From a virus: DNA of 64,000 nucleotides. Made by a program: the position numbers and the translations under genes. The notes below the pieces were generated by a model. It had not been told where the DNA came from. It ran no database searches and saw only the letters and a program-made list of their open reading frames with translations. The stretch lies in IMG/VR virus record IMGVR_UViG_3300044824_000082, positions 1 through 64,000 of that record, one strand, 5' to 3'. This document shows positions 1 to 7,052 of this stretch, piece by piece; within the stretch, counting starts at the first letter, position 1; each line of letters begins with the position of its first letter.

Positions 1-108
1 AACGGGACGTGCAGTTGCCCGACATGTAAGGCGGCAAAGGCAGCAAGTAAATACAAATCGAAGGGTGTCAACAAGCGAAGGTGGAAGGAAACCCTCGACT
101 TTAAATAG
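1..108 (+). CDS. Partial protein, C-terminal 35 residues, cysteine cluster
   Basis: An open frame enters from the left edge and stops with TAG. The visible tail begins with a CxCxxC cluster (NGTCSCPTC) followed by a Lys/Arg-rich end, suggesting a small zinc-binding, nucleic-acid-associated protein. Its last codons (CTC GAC TTT AAA TAG) also form a TATA box for the next transcript, a gene-end/promoter overlap seen again at 50040 and 50177. The start and full length are outside the window, so no function is assigned. Confidence 0.55.
   Translation, partial: NGTCSCPTCKAAKAASKYKSKGVNKRRWKETLDFK
100..107 (+). promoter_or_regulatory. TATA box overlapping the end of the first gene
   Basis: TTTAAATA inside the stop region of the partial gene. 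The first convincing start codon is at 252, so a leader of roughly 120 nt (109-251) would result; I see no gene in that leader. Confidence 0.45.
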
Positions 109-251
109 GTCTGCATCTTACCCTTGCTCAAGGTAAACGAGGAACAAGAATGGAAGCGCGTAGTGTAGAGTGTGGTTACTTCTTCTATGCAAAGCGGCCA
201 AGATTTCGGCAGTGACGGCTCGGACTTACCGAAAGAAAGAGGCGGAAAGCG

Positions 252-473
252 ATGTCGGGGAACCCTGATTTCGAGCGAGAGAAGAACAGACGGTTGGCGG
301 CGGAAGAGAGGGTGCTGATTCTCGAAGCGGCTGTGGGGAGGCTCACGGGCGAGCGGGACGAGGCACTGGCCCTCCTGAGAAAGATTGACGCGAGGCCGAG
401 TGAGTATCAGGACGGCGGGGACGGAATCGAGAAGGTTCATGATTTGGTGAGGCGGTATTGGTTGACAGATTAG
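252..473 (+). CDS. Small coiled-coil protein
   Basis: 73 residues, strongly charged. Residues about 8-45 have a heptad pattern of Leu/Ala/Val between Glu/Arg runs, typical of a coiled coil. The start is preceded by a purine-rich stretch (AGGCGGAAAGCG). It is first in a run of close-packed genes and ends 10 nt before the next start. No enzyme motif is visible and I do not recognise the family. It could be an oligomeric adaptor or DNA-associated protein; that is a guess from the coiled coil only. Confidence 0.6.
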   Translation: MSGNPDFEREKNRRLAAEERVLILEAAVGRLTGERDEALALLRKIDARPSEYQDGGDGIEKVHDLVRRYWLTD

Positions 474-483
474 GAGGAAAGAA

Positions 484-1068
484 ATGAGAATTTTTGGGTG
501 GTGTGTTTTGATGTTGGTGTTGTGTGCAATTGTGGTGCCGGCGGGCGCGGTAATCGCCTATCAGTTTGGGCCGACTTACAATCAGGAAGTCTATCCGTTA
601 GACCAAGCGAACGTGTACATCAATACAGCGCAGTCGTCTGCTATTCCGACAGCTTCTTCGCCGCATGTTGTTACGTATTACACGCTGCTTGCGTGGGCAG
701 ATGTAAACAAGAGCAAGACTGCCGTGGGAGTGGGTAACGGTTCGACTTGCTGGCTATGGCCGAAACCGGACCAGACATTCGGGTTTGTGGAGAGTCTGTT
801 CGCTCAGACGTTGAGCGTCAACGCGAATTACACAAGCGGGGGGCTGTTCAATGGCACGGTGTTCATCACTTGGGCCAACCTTGTCGGGAACCTGCTCGGG
901 AATGCCGGCAATGCTATCCACGGGGGAAATCCCAGCGGTGACACGTCTATCGGCGGGTGCCTGTTTTTCGGGACGGAGACATCTATCCTGTCAGCCATCG
1001 CCGACATCGTGGTGATGTTCGTGGCGTGGTTTGTGATTATAGTGGTTTTGGGACGCAATGGTAGGTAA
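484..1068 (+). CDS. Exported membrane-anchored protein, unknown function
   Basis: 194 residues. An N-terminal hydrophobic segment (about residues 5-24, after MRIF) looks like a signal peptide or membrane anchor, and a second long hydrophobic helix at about 168-190 ends in the basic tail GRNGR. The middle 140 residues are polar, rich in Asn/Thr/Ser/Gly, with several N-x-T/S sites, so they are probably outside the cell membrane. A ribosome binding site GGAGGAAAG lies just upstream. The topology suits a viral envelope-exposed or lysis-related protein, but nothing identifies a family. Confidence 0.65.
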   Translation: MRIFGWCVLMLVLCAIVVPAGAVIAYQFGPTYNQEVYPLDQANVYINTAQSSAIPTASSPHVVTYYTLLAWADVNKSKTAVGVGNGSTCWLWPKPDQTFGFVESLFAQTLSVNANYTSGGLFNGTVFITWANLVGNLLGNAGNAIHGGNPSGDTSIGGCLFFGTETSILSAIADIVVMFVAWFVIIVVLGRNGR

Positions 1069-1070
1069 GT

Positions 1071-2057
1071 ATGAGTGGTGAGGTAGTCCACGCGTACGTG
1101 CCCGACGAGATTAAAGCGGGCTTCCCGTCGTATATCAAGGTGCTACAGTTGGGCGACCCGCGAATCTCGGACATTTTGACGAAGCCCCATGTTGTCCAGG
1201 AGAAGCTGGACGGGGCGCAGTTCCGGTTCGGGAAGATAGGCGGGGTGGTGATGACGGGCTCGCACCGTATCCGATACAACGAATACAAGCCGCCCGACAA
1301 GATGTTCTTGGGGGTGGTGGCGCACGTTGAGTCCAAGGCGGACTTACTGCCCGAAGGTGTGGTGTTCATGTCGGAGATGCTGTCTCGGCCCAAGTTGAAT
1401 ACGGTGGCGTATGGGCGGGCGGCCACGAATGGGCTCATGCTTTTTGACGCTTGGGACACCAAGGCGAACCGCTGGTACACCCTTCAAGAACTGTCGGAGA
1501 CTGCTTCTCGACTTGAAATCGACCCTCCGACTATCCTCGGACAGAGTGACGGTTCTACGCCCGAGACGCTTCAAACGATGGAGCGGTACTTGTCCACCCA
1601 GTCGTATCTCGGCGGCTCGATTATCGAGGGCATCGTAGTGAAGGTGTACGACACGGGAATTCCCGTCATCTATCAGCAGTTGCCCGGCCTGTTCGGGAAG
1701 TACGTGCGGGCGAGCTTCAAGGAAGAGAACGCGATTCAGTGGAAGGGTGTGAAGGGCGATGTGGTGGACATGGTGGTGTCCCGGTTCAAGACAGACGCCC
1801 GGTGGGAGAAGGCGGTCCTCCATTTGAAGGAAGAGGGCAAGCTCGAATGGAACATGAAGGACATGCGGGTGTTGCTGGACGAGCTTCGGCATGATGTTGA
1901 AGACGAGGTGAAACCCGTTGCAGTGGATATGTGGTGGGACAGCGCCGAGCACCGCATCCAGCGCGGGATAAACGCCGGGTTCGCTGAGTGGTACAAGAAG
2001 AAGCTCTTGGAAAAGCAAACGAGTGAAACGCAAATGGTGGAGGAAAAGCATGGGTGA
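1071..2057 (+). CDS. RNA ligase (nucleotidyltransferase superfamily)
   Basis: 328 residues with the covalent nucleotidyltransferase motifs in order: motif I EKLDG with the predicted AMP-accepting lysine at residue 45, a motif III-like NGLMLFDAW, motif IV EGIVVKVYD and motif V KYVRASFKEEN. The length and the absence of extra DNA-ligase domains favour an RNA ligase of the Rnl2/RNA_ligase family rather than a replicative DNA ligase. Such ligases in phages reseal tRNAs cut by host defence nucleases, which would fit the large viral tRNA set at 46.8-49.9 kb. That link is inference. The start follows the previous stop by 2 nt. Confidence 0.82.
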   Translation: MSGEVVHAYVPDEIKAGFPSYIKVLQLGDPRISDILTKPHVVQEKLDGAQFRFGKIGGVVMTGSHRIRYNEYKPPDKMFLGVVAHVESKADLLPEGVVFMSEMLSRPKLNTVAYGRAATNGLMLFDAWDTKANRWYTLQELSETASRLEIDPPTILGQSDGSTPETLQTMERYLSTQSYLGGSIIEGIVVKVYDTGIPVIYQQLPGLFGKYVRASFKEENAIQWKGVKGDVVDMVVSRFKTDARWEKAVLHLKEEGKLEWNMKDMRVLLDELRHDVEDEVKPVAVDMWWDSAEHRIQRGINAGFAEWYKKKLLEKQTSETQMVEEKHG

Positions 2058-2274
2058 AAGGAGAACCTCGCCGATTAAGGCGAAGATGATTAAGAATGAG
2101 ACGGGCGATGGCTGGAAGCCGACATGTTCGGAGTGCGGGTATGAGTTCGAGGATGCGGAGACGGACGGTTCGATTAAGAACTATCCCGAGGACGGAGGGG
2201 TAGTGGTATTTTTTAACTGTCCGAATTGTAAAGACGAGGTTAGTGTGTTTGCAACGTATAGAGCAAAACCATGA
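2050..2274 (+). CDS. Small zinc-ribbon protein
   Basis: 74 residues from the ATG that overlaps the end of the RNA ligase gene by 8 nt. The frame could begin 27 nt earlier, but that adds an unlikely KRKWWRKS leader lying within the ligase gene. Two CxxC knuckles (CSECG and CPNCK) about 30 residues apart form a probable zinc ribbon. The next gene starts with an ATGA overlap, so translation is probably coupled. No specific function can be given. Confidence 0.6.
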   Translation: MGERRTSPIKAKMIKNETGDGWKPTCSECGYEFEDAETDGSIKNYPEDGGVVVFFNCPNCKDEVSVFATYRAKP

Positions 2275-2435
2275 GCGAAGAGAAAGCCCCGGAAGCAGTA
2301 CAGACGTTTTTTGCGAATTGTCCGTGTTGTAAGAAGAAGGTAATCGTGGTAGTCATGGCAAGCGAAATTAGCGGTTCCCTTTTTTACACCAGCCAGCGTG
2401 TGAGTAAGTTTTCGTTAGTCGAGGTTCCGACGTGA
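2271..2435 (+). CDS. Zinc-knuckle micro-protein, paralogue of the gene at 61663
   Basis: 54 residues, beginning MSEEKAPEAVQTFFANCPCC. One CPCC knuckle followed by KKK and a beta-rich half ending SQRVSKFSLVEVPT. It aligns along most of its length with the protein at 61663-61866 (MSEEETAPEPVQ, CPSCK, SQRITKFGLAEVP). The two genes lie 59 kb apart, in early-type and replication-type clusters. The start overlaps the preceding stop (ATGA). Confidence 0.65.
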   Translation: MSEEKAPEAVQTFFANCPCCKKKVIVVVMASEISGSLFYTSQRVSKFSLVEVPT

Positions 2436-2608
2436 GCGAGCTTGAAGAGCAGTTGAAACACTCGATTCGGGAGCTTGAGATTGAGTTAGCGCAGTCCCGA
2501 AGCGATTTGGGAATTGCGGAGTCCCGTTGGGCGGCGGCAGAGCAAGCGCTGGACACGGCGCAGAAGTTGGTGGAGATGATGCGGGCTATCTTGGAGGCCA
2601 AGCAATGA
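2432..2608 (+). CDS. Coiled-coil micro-protein with GTG start
   Basis: 58 residues starting at GTG, which overlaps the stop of the previous gene (GTGA). The protein is almost wholly helical, with Leu/Ile/Ala repeating in a heptad pattern (SELEEQLKHSIRELEIELAQ). It ends by overlapping the next ATG by 4 nt. Conserved coupling on both sides is the main reason to call it real. Function unknown. Confidence 0.55.
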   Translation: MSELEEQLKHSIRELEIELAQSRSDLGIAESRWAAAEQALDTAQKLVEMMRAILEAKQ

Positions 2609-3000
2609 GAAAGAAGTTGCAAGAGAAGCTGTTCGAGAAGTATCCGAGCTTGTTCAAGCAAAGGTTCCTGTCGGGGCGGGAAACTCGCATGTGCGATGGG
2701 TTTACGTGCGGGGACGGCTGGTACGACATCATTGACGGGCTTTGTGCGAAGATTATGGAGCTGGACCCGGACACCGAAGCGTTTCAAGTCAAGGAGAAGT
2801 TCGGCGGGCTCCGGTTCTACGTGACTACGCATCAAGCGGGCGAGAAGGTGCGCGAAGCTATCGGGTTAGCCGAGCGAAAGTCCGAGAAGACGTGTGAGAA
2901 CTGCGGGAAGCCGGCGGACGAGAGGTTCCGTAGTGATGAAGGGTGGGTTTGGACAGTGTGTTCAAATGCTTGCAAGGAGAAATTGAGGCAGGGAGCATGA
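2605..3000 (+). CDS. Phage-type protein with C-terminal CxxC zinc site
   Basis: 131 residues from the ATG coupled (ATGA) to the previous stop; the frame is open further upstream but that part overlaps the coiled-coil gene. The block QVKEKFGGLRFYV followed by a Cys pair (CENCG) and a second pair further on (VCSNAC) resembles a small family common in tailed phages, where a VKEKFGxLRFY segment precedes a zinc finger. The family has no established biochemical role that I know of. Confidence 0.6.
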   Translation: MRKKLQEKLFEKYPSLFKQRFLSGRETRMCDGFTCGDGWYDIIDGLCAKIMELDPDTEAFQVKEKFGGLRFYVTTHQAGEKVREAIGLAERKSEKTCENCGKPADERFRSDEGWVWTVCSNACKEKLRQGA

Positions 3001-3503
3001 AGATAAGTGAGCAAGCGTGGCACGTAAAGGCGAACTGGATTTCGTTCCGGTGGGAGCCGAACAAGTACTACCCGATTTCGTTGTGTCCGTATTTTTGGAT
3101 GACGGTGGCGGCGTGTATTCTGATGCCGTTCATCCTTCTGTTGCGGCCGGTGTACGTCCGGTGGGCCAGGACTCCCCCGTGGAGCGAAGCCAAGAAAGAG
3201 AAGGTAGCAAAGTATGGCCTTATTGCAAATTTTGCTGTCATCGGCGGGTCCTGGATTTGGTTTGCTGTTGTCTATGCGCTGGCGCACGGGCTATGGATGC
3301 TGCTTCGTTGGGCGGAGGTTGGAGCGGTGCTGCTTGGGTTGATTGGCGCGGTTATAGTTCTGGTGTTTGAAATGTACGATTTGTACAGTACTTACCACGT
3401 TGAGAAGGAGCGGCCACCAAAGCCGAAACAGCCGAGCATTGTGGTAGCGTGGGTGAAGGCCAAGAAGTCGAAAGTGTGTCCGATAATCGAGTGGGAACCA
3501 TGA
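2997..3503 (+). CDS. Multi-pass membrane protein, unknown function
   Basis: 168 residues from the ATG overlapping the previous stop. Three hydrophobic segments are visible: about residues 25-45 (LCPYFWMTVAACILMPFILL), 77-100, and 105-125. Charged loops and a Lys-rich C-terminal tail (PPKPKQPS, KAKKSK) suggest a cytoplasmic end. The cluster holds further small membrane proteins at 4140 and 4361. There is no basis to separate a holin, transporter or superinfection-exclusion role. Confidence 0.6.
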   Translation: MKISEQAWHVKANWISFRWEPNKYYPISLCPYFWMTVAACILMPFILLLRPVYVRWARTPPWSEAKKEKVAKYGLIANFAVIGGSWIWFAVVYALAHGLWMLLRWAEVGAVLLGLIGAVIVLVFEMYDLYSTYHVEKERPPKPKQPSIVVAWVKAKKSKVCPIIEWEP

Positions 3504-3916
3504 AAGGAAAAGACGGGTGGGTAGAGGTTCGGCGCAAGGGCATGCGGTATCTTGCCAAGTCTCGGAATGAGGCTGTCCAGTGGTCGCTGCCGTCAGACTT
3601 GTATCCCGAGGACCCGGGAACGCCGTACACGATTAAGTTGGACACGCTCAAAAAGAAAGCCTGTCAGAGCGCGAGCAAGTTGGTGCCCGGGGTGAGCAAG
3701 GCGAATTACTGGAAGGCCCGGGAACTGACAAAAGCGGCTCTGACGTTCGGGGAAATCCGGCGGAAGGACCTGTTTCAGGACTGGCGAAGTGATATGGTAA
3801 TTCAGAACATGGCCGAGTTCTTGCATTTCCAGTTCAACGTACTGGGATTTTCGAGAACGGACGAGATGGCAGTTCTGAAGTGGGCGCAAGAGAACATGGA
3901 ATGGGGGAAGCACTGA
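3500..3916 (+). CDS. Hypothetical basic protein
   Basis: 138 residues from the ATG that overlaps the preceding stop by 4 nt (ATGA). The N-terminal third is basic (MKGKDGWVEVRRKGMRYLAK), the C-terminal half predicted helical with aromatic residues (NMAEFLHFQFNVLGFSR). No cysteines or catalytic motif are seen. Its stop codon shares a base with the next start, so it belongs to the same polycistronic run. Unrecognised. Confidence 0.55.
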   Translation: MKGKDGWVEVRRKGMRYLAKSRNEAVQWSLPSDLYPEDPGTPYTIKLDTLKKKACQSASKLVPGVSKANYWKARELTKAALTFGEIRRKDLFQDWRSDMVIQNMAEFLHFQFNVLGFSRTDEMAVLKWAQENMEWGKH

Positions 3917-4143
3917 TGAGCGTCAAACACCCGGACCCGATAATCACTTGCGACAGGTGCGGGGTAAACGTGCCGCTCCCAAAAGACTTAGCCAACGTCA
4001 CGCGCTGGGAAGTGTATTTTGAGAATGTGAGTTGGCCGGGTTCTTGGCTTCTTGGTTGGACGAAGAAAGAACCGACAATGACGAAGCAGATTTGCCGTAA
4101 GTGTTACGAAGAGTGCAAGGCGTTTGTGGAGGCGAAACCATGA
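3916..4143 (+). CDS. Small zinc-ribbon protein
   Basis: 75 residues. Two CxxC knuckles (CDRCG near residue 12 and CRKCY near residue 64) flank a tryptophan-rich core (WEVYFENVSWPGSWLLGW). The layout is that of a treble-clef or zinc-ribbon fold. The start codon shares one base with the preceding TGA. It may be a transcription or translation adaptor, like the other small zinc proteins of this cluster, but nothing specific can be read. Confidence 0.6.
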   Translation: MSVKHPDPIITCDRCGVNVPLPKDLANVTRWEVYFENVSWPGSWLLGWTKKEPTMTKQICRKCYEECKAFVEAKP

Positions 4144-4364
4144 GGAACGATTCGATTTTGGCGTGGGTTGGAATCGCGGGGGTAATTCTCGGCATCGCGA
4201 CACTTATGGCGCGTGGTTCTCCTGCGTTGGGGGTGCTGGGCATCGTGGGGGGATACATACTTTTCGCGTTCATGCTCGGTCATAGGGTAGATGCCAACGT
4301 TCCGTTGAAGTTTCCGCGTCTACAACGGGCGGGAAACGACTTTCGGAGGTGGCTGGACAAATGA
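4140..4364 (+). CDS. Small two-helix membrane protein (tandem paralogue 1)
   Basis: 74 residues beginning MRNDSILAWVGIAG. Two hydrophobic helices (about 6-24 and 30-48) are followed by an amphipathic, Arg-rich tail ending FRRWLDK. The next gene encodes a similar protein (MRHDSAVALLFF to WFDK), so the pair looks like a tandem duplication. Starts by ATGA overlap. Possible holin-like or membrane-remodelling role, unproven. Confidence 0.55.
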   Translation: MRNDSILAWVGIAGVILGIATLMARGSPALGVLGIVGGYILFAFMLGHRVDANVPLKFPRLQRAGNDFRRWLDK

Positions 4365-4558
4365 GGCACGATTCGGCGGTTGCATTGTTGTTCTTTGCCT
4401 TCGCGGTATTCGGGTTGTTTCTTCCCACGTTGCCGGGGGCGCCGATGTTTGTTGTGGGATTGGTCGGGGGTGTTTTTTCTGGGGTGCATTGGGTGGTGTG
4501 TGCTCCCGAGAGGGAATGGCCCACCTTTAAGAAGCTTGCGGAGTGGTTTGACAAATGA
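4361..4558 (+). CDS. Small two-helix membrane protein (tandem paralogue 2)
   Basis: 65 residues. It shares its start (MRxDS), two membrane helices and C-terminal W-x-D-K end with the protein just upstream. The start overlaps the upstream stop by 4 nt. The divergence between the copies is large enough to suggest old duplication and separate roles. Confidence 0.55.
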   Translation: MRHDSAVALLFFAFAVFGLFLPTLPGAPMFVVGLVGGVFSGVHWVVCAPEREWPTFKKLAEWFDK

Positions 4559-4971
4559 GAGACCCGGAGCGTATCAAACGCATAGGCGACAAACTGATTC
4601 AGTTGTGGCAAAAGCACCCTGACTGGCGACTCGGGCAGTTGGTGTCGAATCTGTGCGGCGGGATGAGTGGCGGAAGCAAGGGCGACATTTTCTTCCCTGA
4701 AGACAGCGACTGGGAAAAGTGGATAGACGATTCGATAGGGTTCCCGTATGAAGGCAGGTCGGTGTTTACGGAGAAGAACGAATGGCTTGAGTCGACGCAG
4801 AAATGTCGCCGTTTCGGGCATCCGGGATGTACGGATGTCGTTCATAATCAAGTGCCCGCCCGCTCGGAAACATCTGGCGTAGTTGAGCCGTCAGAACGCT
4901 CGGCTAAGCTCAGTCGGGGCAGCTCCCCGAAAGCCGAATTGCGGGTGGACACCAAGAGGAAGCGAAAGTGA
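4555..4971 (+). CDS. Phage hypothetical protein with RIxxIxDKLxxLWxKxPDxRLGQL motif
   Basis: 138 residues. The first 50 residues (MRDPERIKRIGDKLIQLWQK, then PDWRLGQL) match a recurrent small phage and bacterial family of unknown role that begins with a Met-Arg-Asp-Pro helix and a GQL turn. Residues about 85-138 are low-complexity and basic (ending KRKRK) and look like a disordered extension. The start and end both overlap neighbours by 4 nt. Confidence 0.55.
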   Translation: MRDPERIKRIGDKLIQLWQKHPDWRLGQLVSNLCGGMSGGSKGDIFFPEDSDWEKWIDDSIGFPYEGRSVFTEKNEWLESTQKCRRFGHPGCTDVVHNQVPARSETSGVVEPSERSAKLSRGSSPKAELRVDTKRKRK

Positions 4972-5423
4972 AGAAAATCGGTGTGATAGGGTCGGGTTCC
5001 GATAAGTTCACCGACTTCGGGCGTTCGACGGCGCTGCATATCATCGACGAACTGCTGAAGCCCGGGGTAACAGTGGTTTCGGGCCATTCTCCGGTGGGCG
5101 GGGTGGACATTTGGGCCGAGACTATGGCCGAGCAAAAGGGATTACCAGTGGAGATTTTCGTTCCCACGGTGAACAAGTGGCACGGCGGGTACAGGGAAAG
5201 GAACATGAAGATTGCCCAGCACTCGGATGAGATTCACGTCATTGTGGCAGACAAGTATCCGTTGGGGTGGCAGGGAAGAAGGTTTTCGGCATGCTATCAC
5301 TGTCAGGCGCGGAGCATGCAAGACGCGGTTTCGCATGTAAAGAGCGGTGCTTGCTGGACGGCGTTGAAGGCGATGCGGATGGGGAAGCCGGCCACTTGGT
5401 ATGTGGTTCGCAATGGTGATTAA
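4968..5423 (+). CDS. SLOG/YspA-like nucleotide-binding protein
   Basis: 151 residues. It opens with a beta-alpha Rossmann-like unit (KKIGVIGSGSDKFTDFGRS), continues with VTVVSGHSPVGGVDIWAE and YRERNMKIAQHSDEIHVIVA. This SGxxxxGVDxWAE ... RN..IA..sDe.ivi arrangement is characteristic of the DUF2493/YspA branch of the SLOG superfamily, which binds nucleotides or nucleotide-like ligands. A C-terminal extension carries CYHC and a later Cys, possibly a metal site. In phages the family is suspected in sensing or NAD/ADP-ribose metabolism; the ligand here is unknown. Confidence 0.65.
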   Translation: MKKIGVIGSGSDKFTDFGRSTALHIIDELLKPGVTVVSGHSPVGGVDIWAETMAEQKGLPVEIFVPTVNKWHGGYRERNMKIAQHSDEIHVIVADKYPLGWQGRRFSACYHCQARSMQDAVSHVKSGACWTALKAMRMGKPATWYVVRNGD

Positions 5424-5567
5424 ATGAGGAACGATACGTCGTGGACGGCGCTCCGCAGCAAGCCCTGTCCGAATGGATGCGGATTTGTTTCACGGGCGCG
5501 GCGGGGCATCAACCGAAACTCGATAGTCAAGCGGCACATGAGGTTGCGATGTCCGAAGAAGGCGTGA
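5424..5567 (+). CDS. Zinc-finger micro-protein (C2HC-like)
   Basis: 47 residues starting 1 nt after the preceding stop. It reads MRNDTSWTALRSKPCPNGCG and continues with an Arg-rich stretch, a His-Met-Arg and a final Cys, giving a CxxxC-x(n)-H-x(n)-C pattern like a single classical finger. It is strongly basic, so DNA or RNA binding is plausible. It overlaps the next gene by 19 nt in another frame, and both are kept because each shows biased composition. Confidence 0.5.
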   Translation: MRNDTSWTALRSKPCPNGCGFVSRARRGINRNSIVKRHMRLRCPKKA

Positions 5568-5845
5568 GCGAGTGTGGTTGTAAAGGCGGGTTAGAATGCG
5601 AATGTCATGGGGTTGATTCGAGCGATTGTAAGTTCGAACAAACTGTGAACGAGTTGAAGGCTCAGTTGGAAGGTCAGATAGCGGAGACGAAGCACTGGTG
5701 GGAAGAGACGCTCCGGCTCCAAAAATATGTGGGCACTTTAGAGAACGATTACCGGGAGTTACGAGATTACAACGCCCGCTTGGGAAAAGAACTTAAGCAA
5801 GCGCGTGCATCAGGTAGCGATGATTCGGCAAGGAAGGGGGTTTAG
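5549..5845 (+). CDS. Cysteine-rich N-terminus plus coiled coil
   Basis: 98 residues from the internal ATG (MSEEGVSECGCKGGLECECH). Five cysteines occur in the first 33 residues, then residues about 34-90 form a long coiled coil (VNELKAQLEGQIAETKHWWE). An earlier start at 5441 is possible but would run through the zinc-finger gene. The zinc-plus-coiled-coil layout resembles small phage regulators; function unknown. Confidence 0.5.
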   Translation: MSEEGVSECGCKGGLECECHGVDSSDCKFEQTVNELKAQLEGQIAETKHWWEETLRLQKYVGTLENDYRELRDYNARLGKELKQARASGSDDSARKGV

Positions 5846-5846
5846 C

Positions 5847-5987
5847 GTGGAAGAGTTCAGAAGTGAGGAATTGAGTGCGGCAGAACCGGTGTGTTTTTGC
5901 GGGCACAAAGGGTGCTCGGGGCAAGGCGGGTGTCCGTTGGCGGAGTGCTATCACCACGAACGGAGAAACCCGCGGCCAATGACGTGA
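5847..5987 (+). CDS. Cysteine/histidine micro-protein, GTG start
   Basis: 46 residues from a GTG 1 nt after the preceding TAG. Contains CFCGHKGCSGQGGC and a C-x-H-H near the end, a knuckle related to the CGH-type micro-proteins at 6235, 48196 and 48990. An alternative ATG start at 5805 would overlap the upstream gene. Function unknown. Confidence 0.45.
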   Translation: MEEFRSEELSAAEPVCFCGHKGCSGQGGCPLAECYHHERRNPRPMT

Positions 5988-5996
5988 GGTAAATCA

Positions 5997-6209
5997 ATGG
6001 GCGACACAAAGGAAGTAGAGAAGTTGAGAATCGAAGACAGCGATGGGCGCGTTTTGATTGAGGGAATGCAGAGTAGAGACTTTGTGGACATACTCAAGAT
6101 GTTCCGAGCGATTGTGGACGCGGTGGAGCGCGGGGACCTCGTTCCCGATGCCCCGGGCATCAACCGGGACTCGCTACACGCTCTGGCACACCGTATTGGA
6201 TGGGTATAG
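5997..6209 (+). CDS. Small helical protein
   Basis: 70 residues (MGDTKEVEKLRIEDSDGRVL...). A short beta-type start is followed by helix-rich sequence (FVDILKMFRAIVDAVERGDL). The start lies 9 nt after the previous stop with a GAGGTAAATC spacer. No motif recognised. Confidence 0.5.
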   Translation: MGDTKEVEKLRIEDSDGRVLIEGMQSRDFVDILKMFRAIVDAVERGDLVPDAPGINRDSLHALAHRIGWV

Positions 6210-6234
6210 GACTCACAGAAACGGACGTAGAACC

Positions 6235-6576
6235 GTGTCCGGCCCTCCAACCCCCATCTCGATACCCACGATTAAGACGTGCGGGTACTGCGGCCACGCC
6301 AGCGTGTATCATTTGGGTGAGGATATGGTGGTGGGGAAAGGCCCGTGTGTGATAGGGAAGACGCCGGGGCTGATGACGTACCATCCGTGCGATTGTAAGG
6401 AGTTTGTCGAGCCCCCGCCCGAAAAGGTGCGGCCGGTGGAGCACTGCGCGGCGTGCGGGGGAGAGTTGAAACTGATATGGAAAGACAGGGCAGCGCAGTG
6501 GGCATGTATCCTTTGCGGGAAACTGTGGCCGGTGGTGATGCTCCCGGTGTGGCCGCACGACTACGCAACGCGGTAA
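6235..6576 (+). CDS. Double zinc-binding protein, GTG start
   Basis: 113 residues if started at GTG; no in-frame ATG gives a sensible N-terminus. The first module has CGYCGH, a later Cys and CDCKEF; the second has CAACGG and CILCG, a typical zinc ribbon. The first module shares the CxxCGH...GxC...CxCxxF pattern with the micro-proteins at 48196 and 48990, which would be single-module versions. The role may be nucleic-acid or protein binding; unproven. Confidence 0.55.
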   Translation: MSGPPTPISIPTIKTCGYCGHASVYHLGEDMVVGKGPCVIGKTPGLMTYHPCDCKEFVEPPPEKVRPVEHCAACGGELKLIWKDRAAQWACILCGKLWPVVMLPVWPHDYATR

Positions 6577-6583
6577 AGGAAAG

Positions 6584-6591
6584 TTTAAGTA
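6584..6591 (+). promoter_or_regulatory. TATA box (TTTAAGTA), unusually close to the next ATG
   Basis: GGAAAGTTTAAGTAGG. Only 9 nt separate it from the endonuclease ATG, against about 22-30 nt elsewhere. It may be the original promoter of the gene at 7053, displaced when the endonuclease gene entered. Confidence 0.5.
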
Positions 6592-6600
6592 GGCAGTACG

Positions 6601-7029
6601 ATGGAAGATTCTAAGCAGTATTTTCGAGAAGCGCAACGCCGATGGGCAGCCGTTCCAGCCAATCATGCGAAGATACTTGCGCGGCTTGCGAAGTGGAGAG
6701 CAGAGCACCCGGAAAGAGCAGCCGAAATATCAGCGAATACCAGAAGGAAGTTGAAACGAGAGGTTCTGGCCCATTACGGGCCGAATGGTGAGGCTCGATG
6801 TTCGTGGCCCGGTTGTGAATGGACAGATTTAGAAGCGCTGAGTATAGACCATGTTAACGGCGGTGGGAATGAAGAACGAAGGAAACTTGGGCGTAAGGCC
6901 GGACAGCATTTTTACTATTGGCTGAAGCAGAATGGTTATCCAGAAGGTTATCAGACGCTTTGTATGAATCATCAGTTTGTTAAGCGGGTTGTAGAAAGAG
7001 AGTGCAAGCGGAAAGGGGAAAGTTTATAA
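6601..7029 (+). CDS. HNH homing-type endonuclease
   Basis: 142 residues. The N-terminal third is a basic helical DNA-contact region (RRWAAVPANHAKILARLAKW). The nuclease core follows: C-x4-C knuckle (CSWPGC), LSIDHVNGGGNEERRKLG, FYYWLKQNGYPEGYQTLCMN and HQ. The DH-x-N-GGG and LCMNHQ elements are the hallmarks of a phage HNH subfamily. It stands alone between two zinc-protein genes and looks like a free-standing mobile endonuclease. A decayed relative lies before the polymerase gene at 59.1 kb. Confidence 0.72.
   Translation: MEDSKQYFREAQRRWAAVPANHAKILARLAKWRAEHPERAAEISANTRRKLKREVLAHYGPNGEARCSWPGCEWTDLEALSIDHVNGGGNEERRKLGRKAGQHFYYWLKQNGYPEGYQTLCMNHQFVKRVVERECKRKGESL
7023..7029 (+). promoter_or_regulatory. 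TATA box for the zinc-finger protein gene at 7053
   Basis: GGAAAGTTTATAACC overlaps the endonuclease stop. The ATG at 7053 lies 23 nt beyond it, so a leaderless mRNA is likely. Confidence 0.55.
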
Positions 7030-7052
7030 CCACGGGAGGGGATGTCAATACG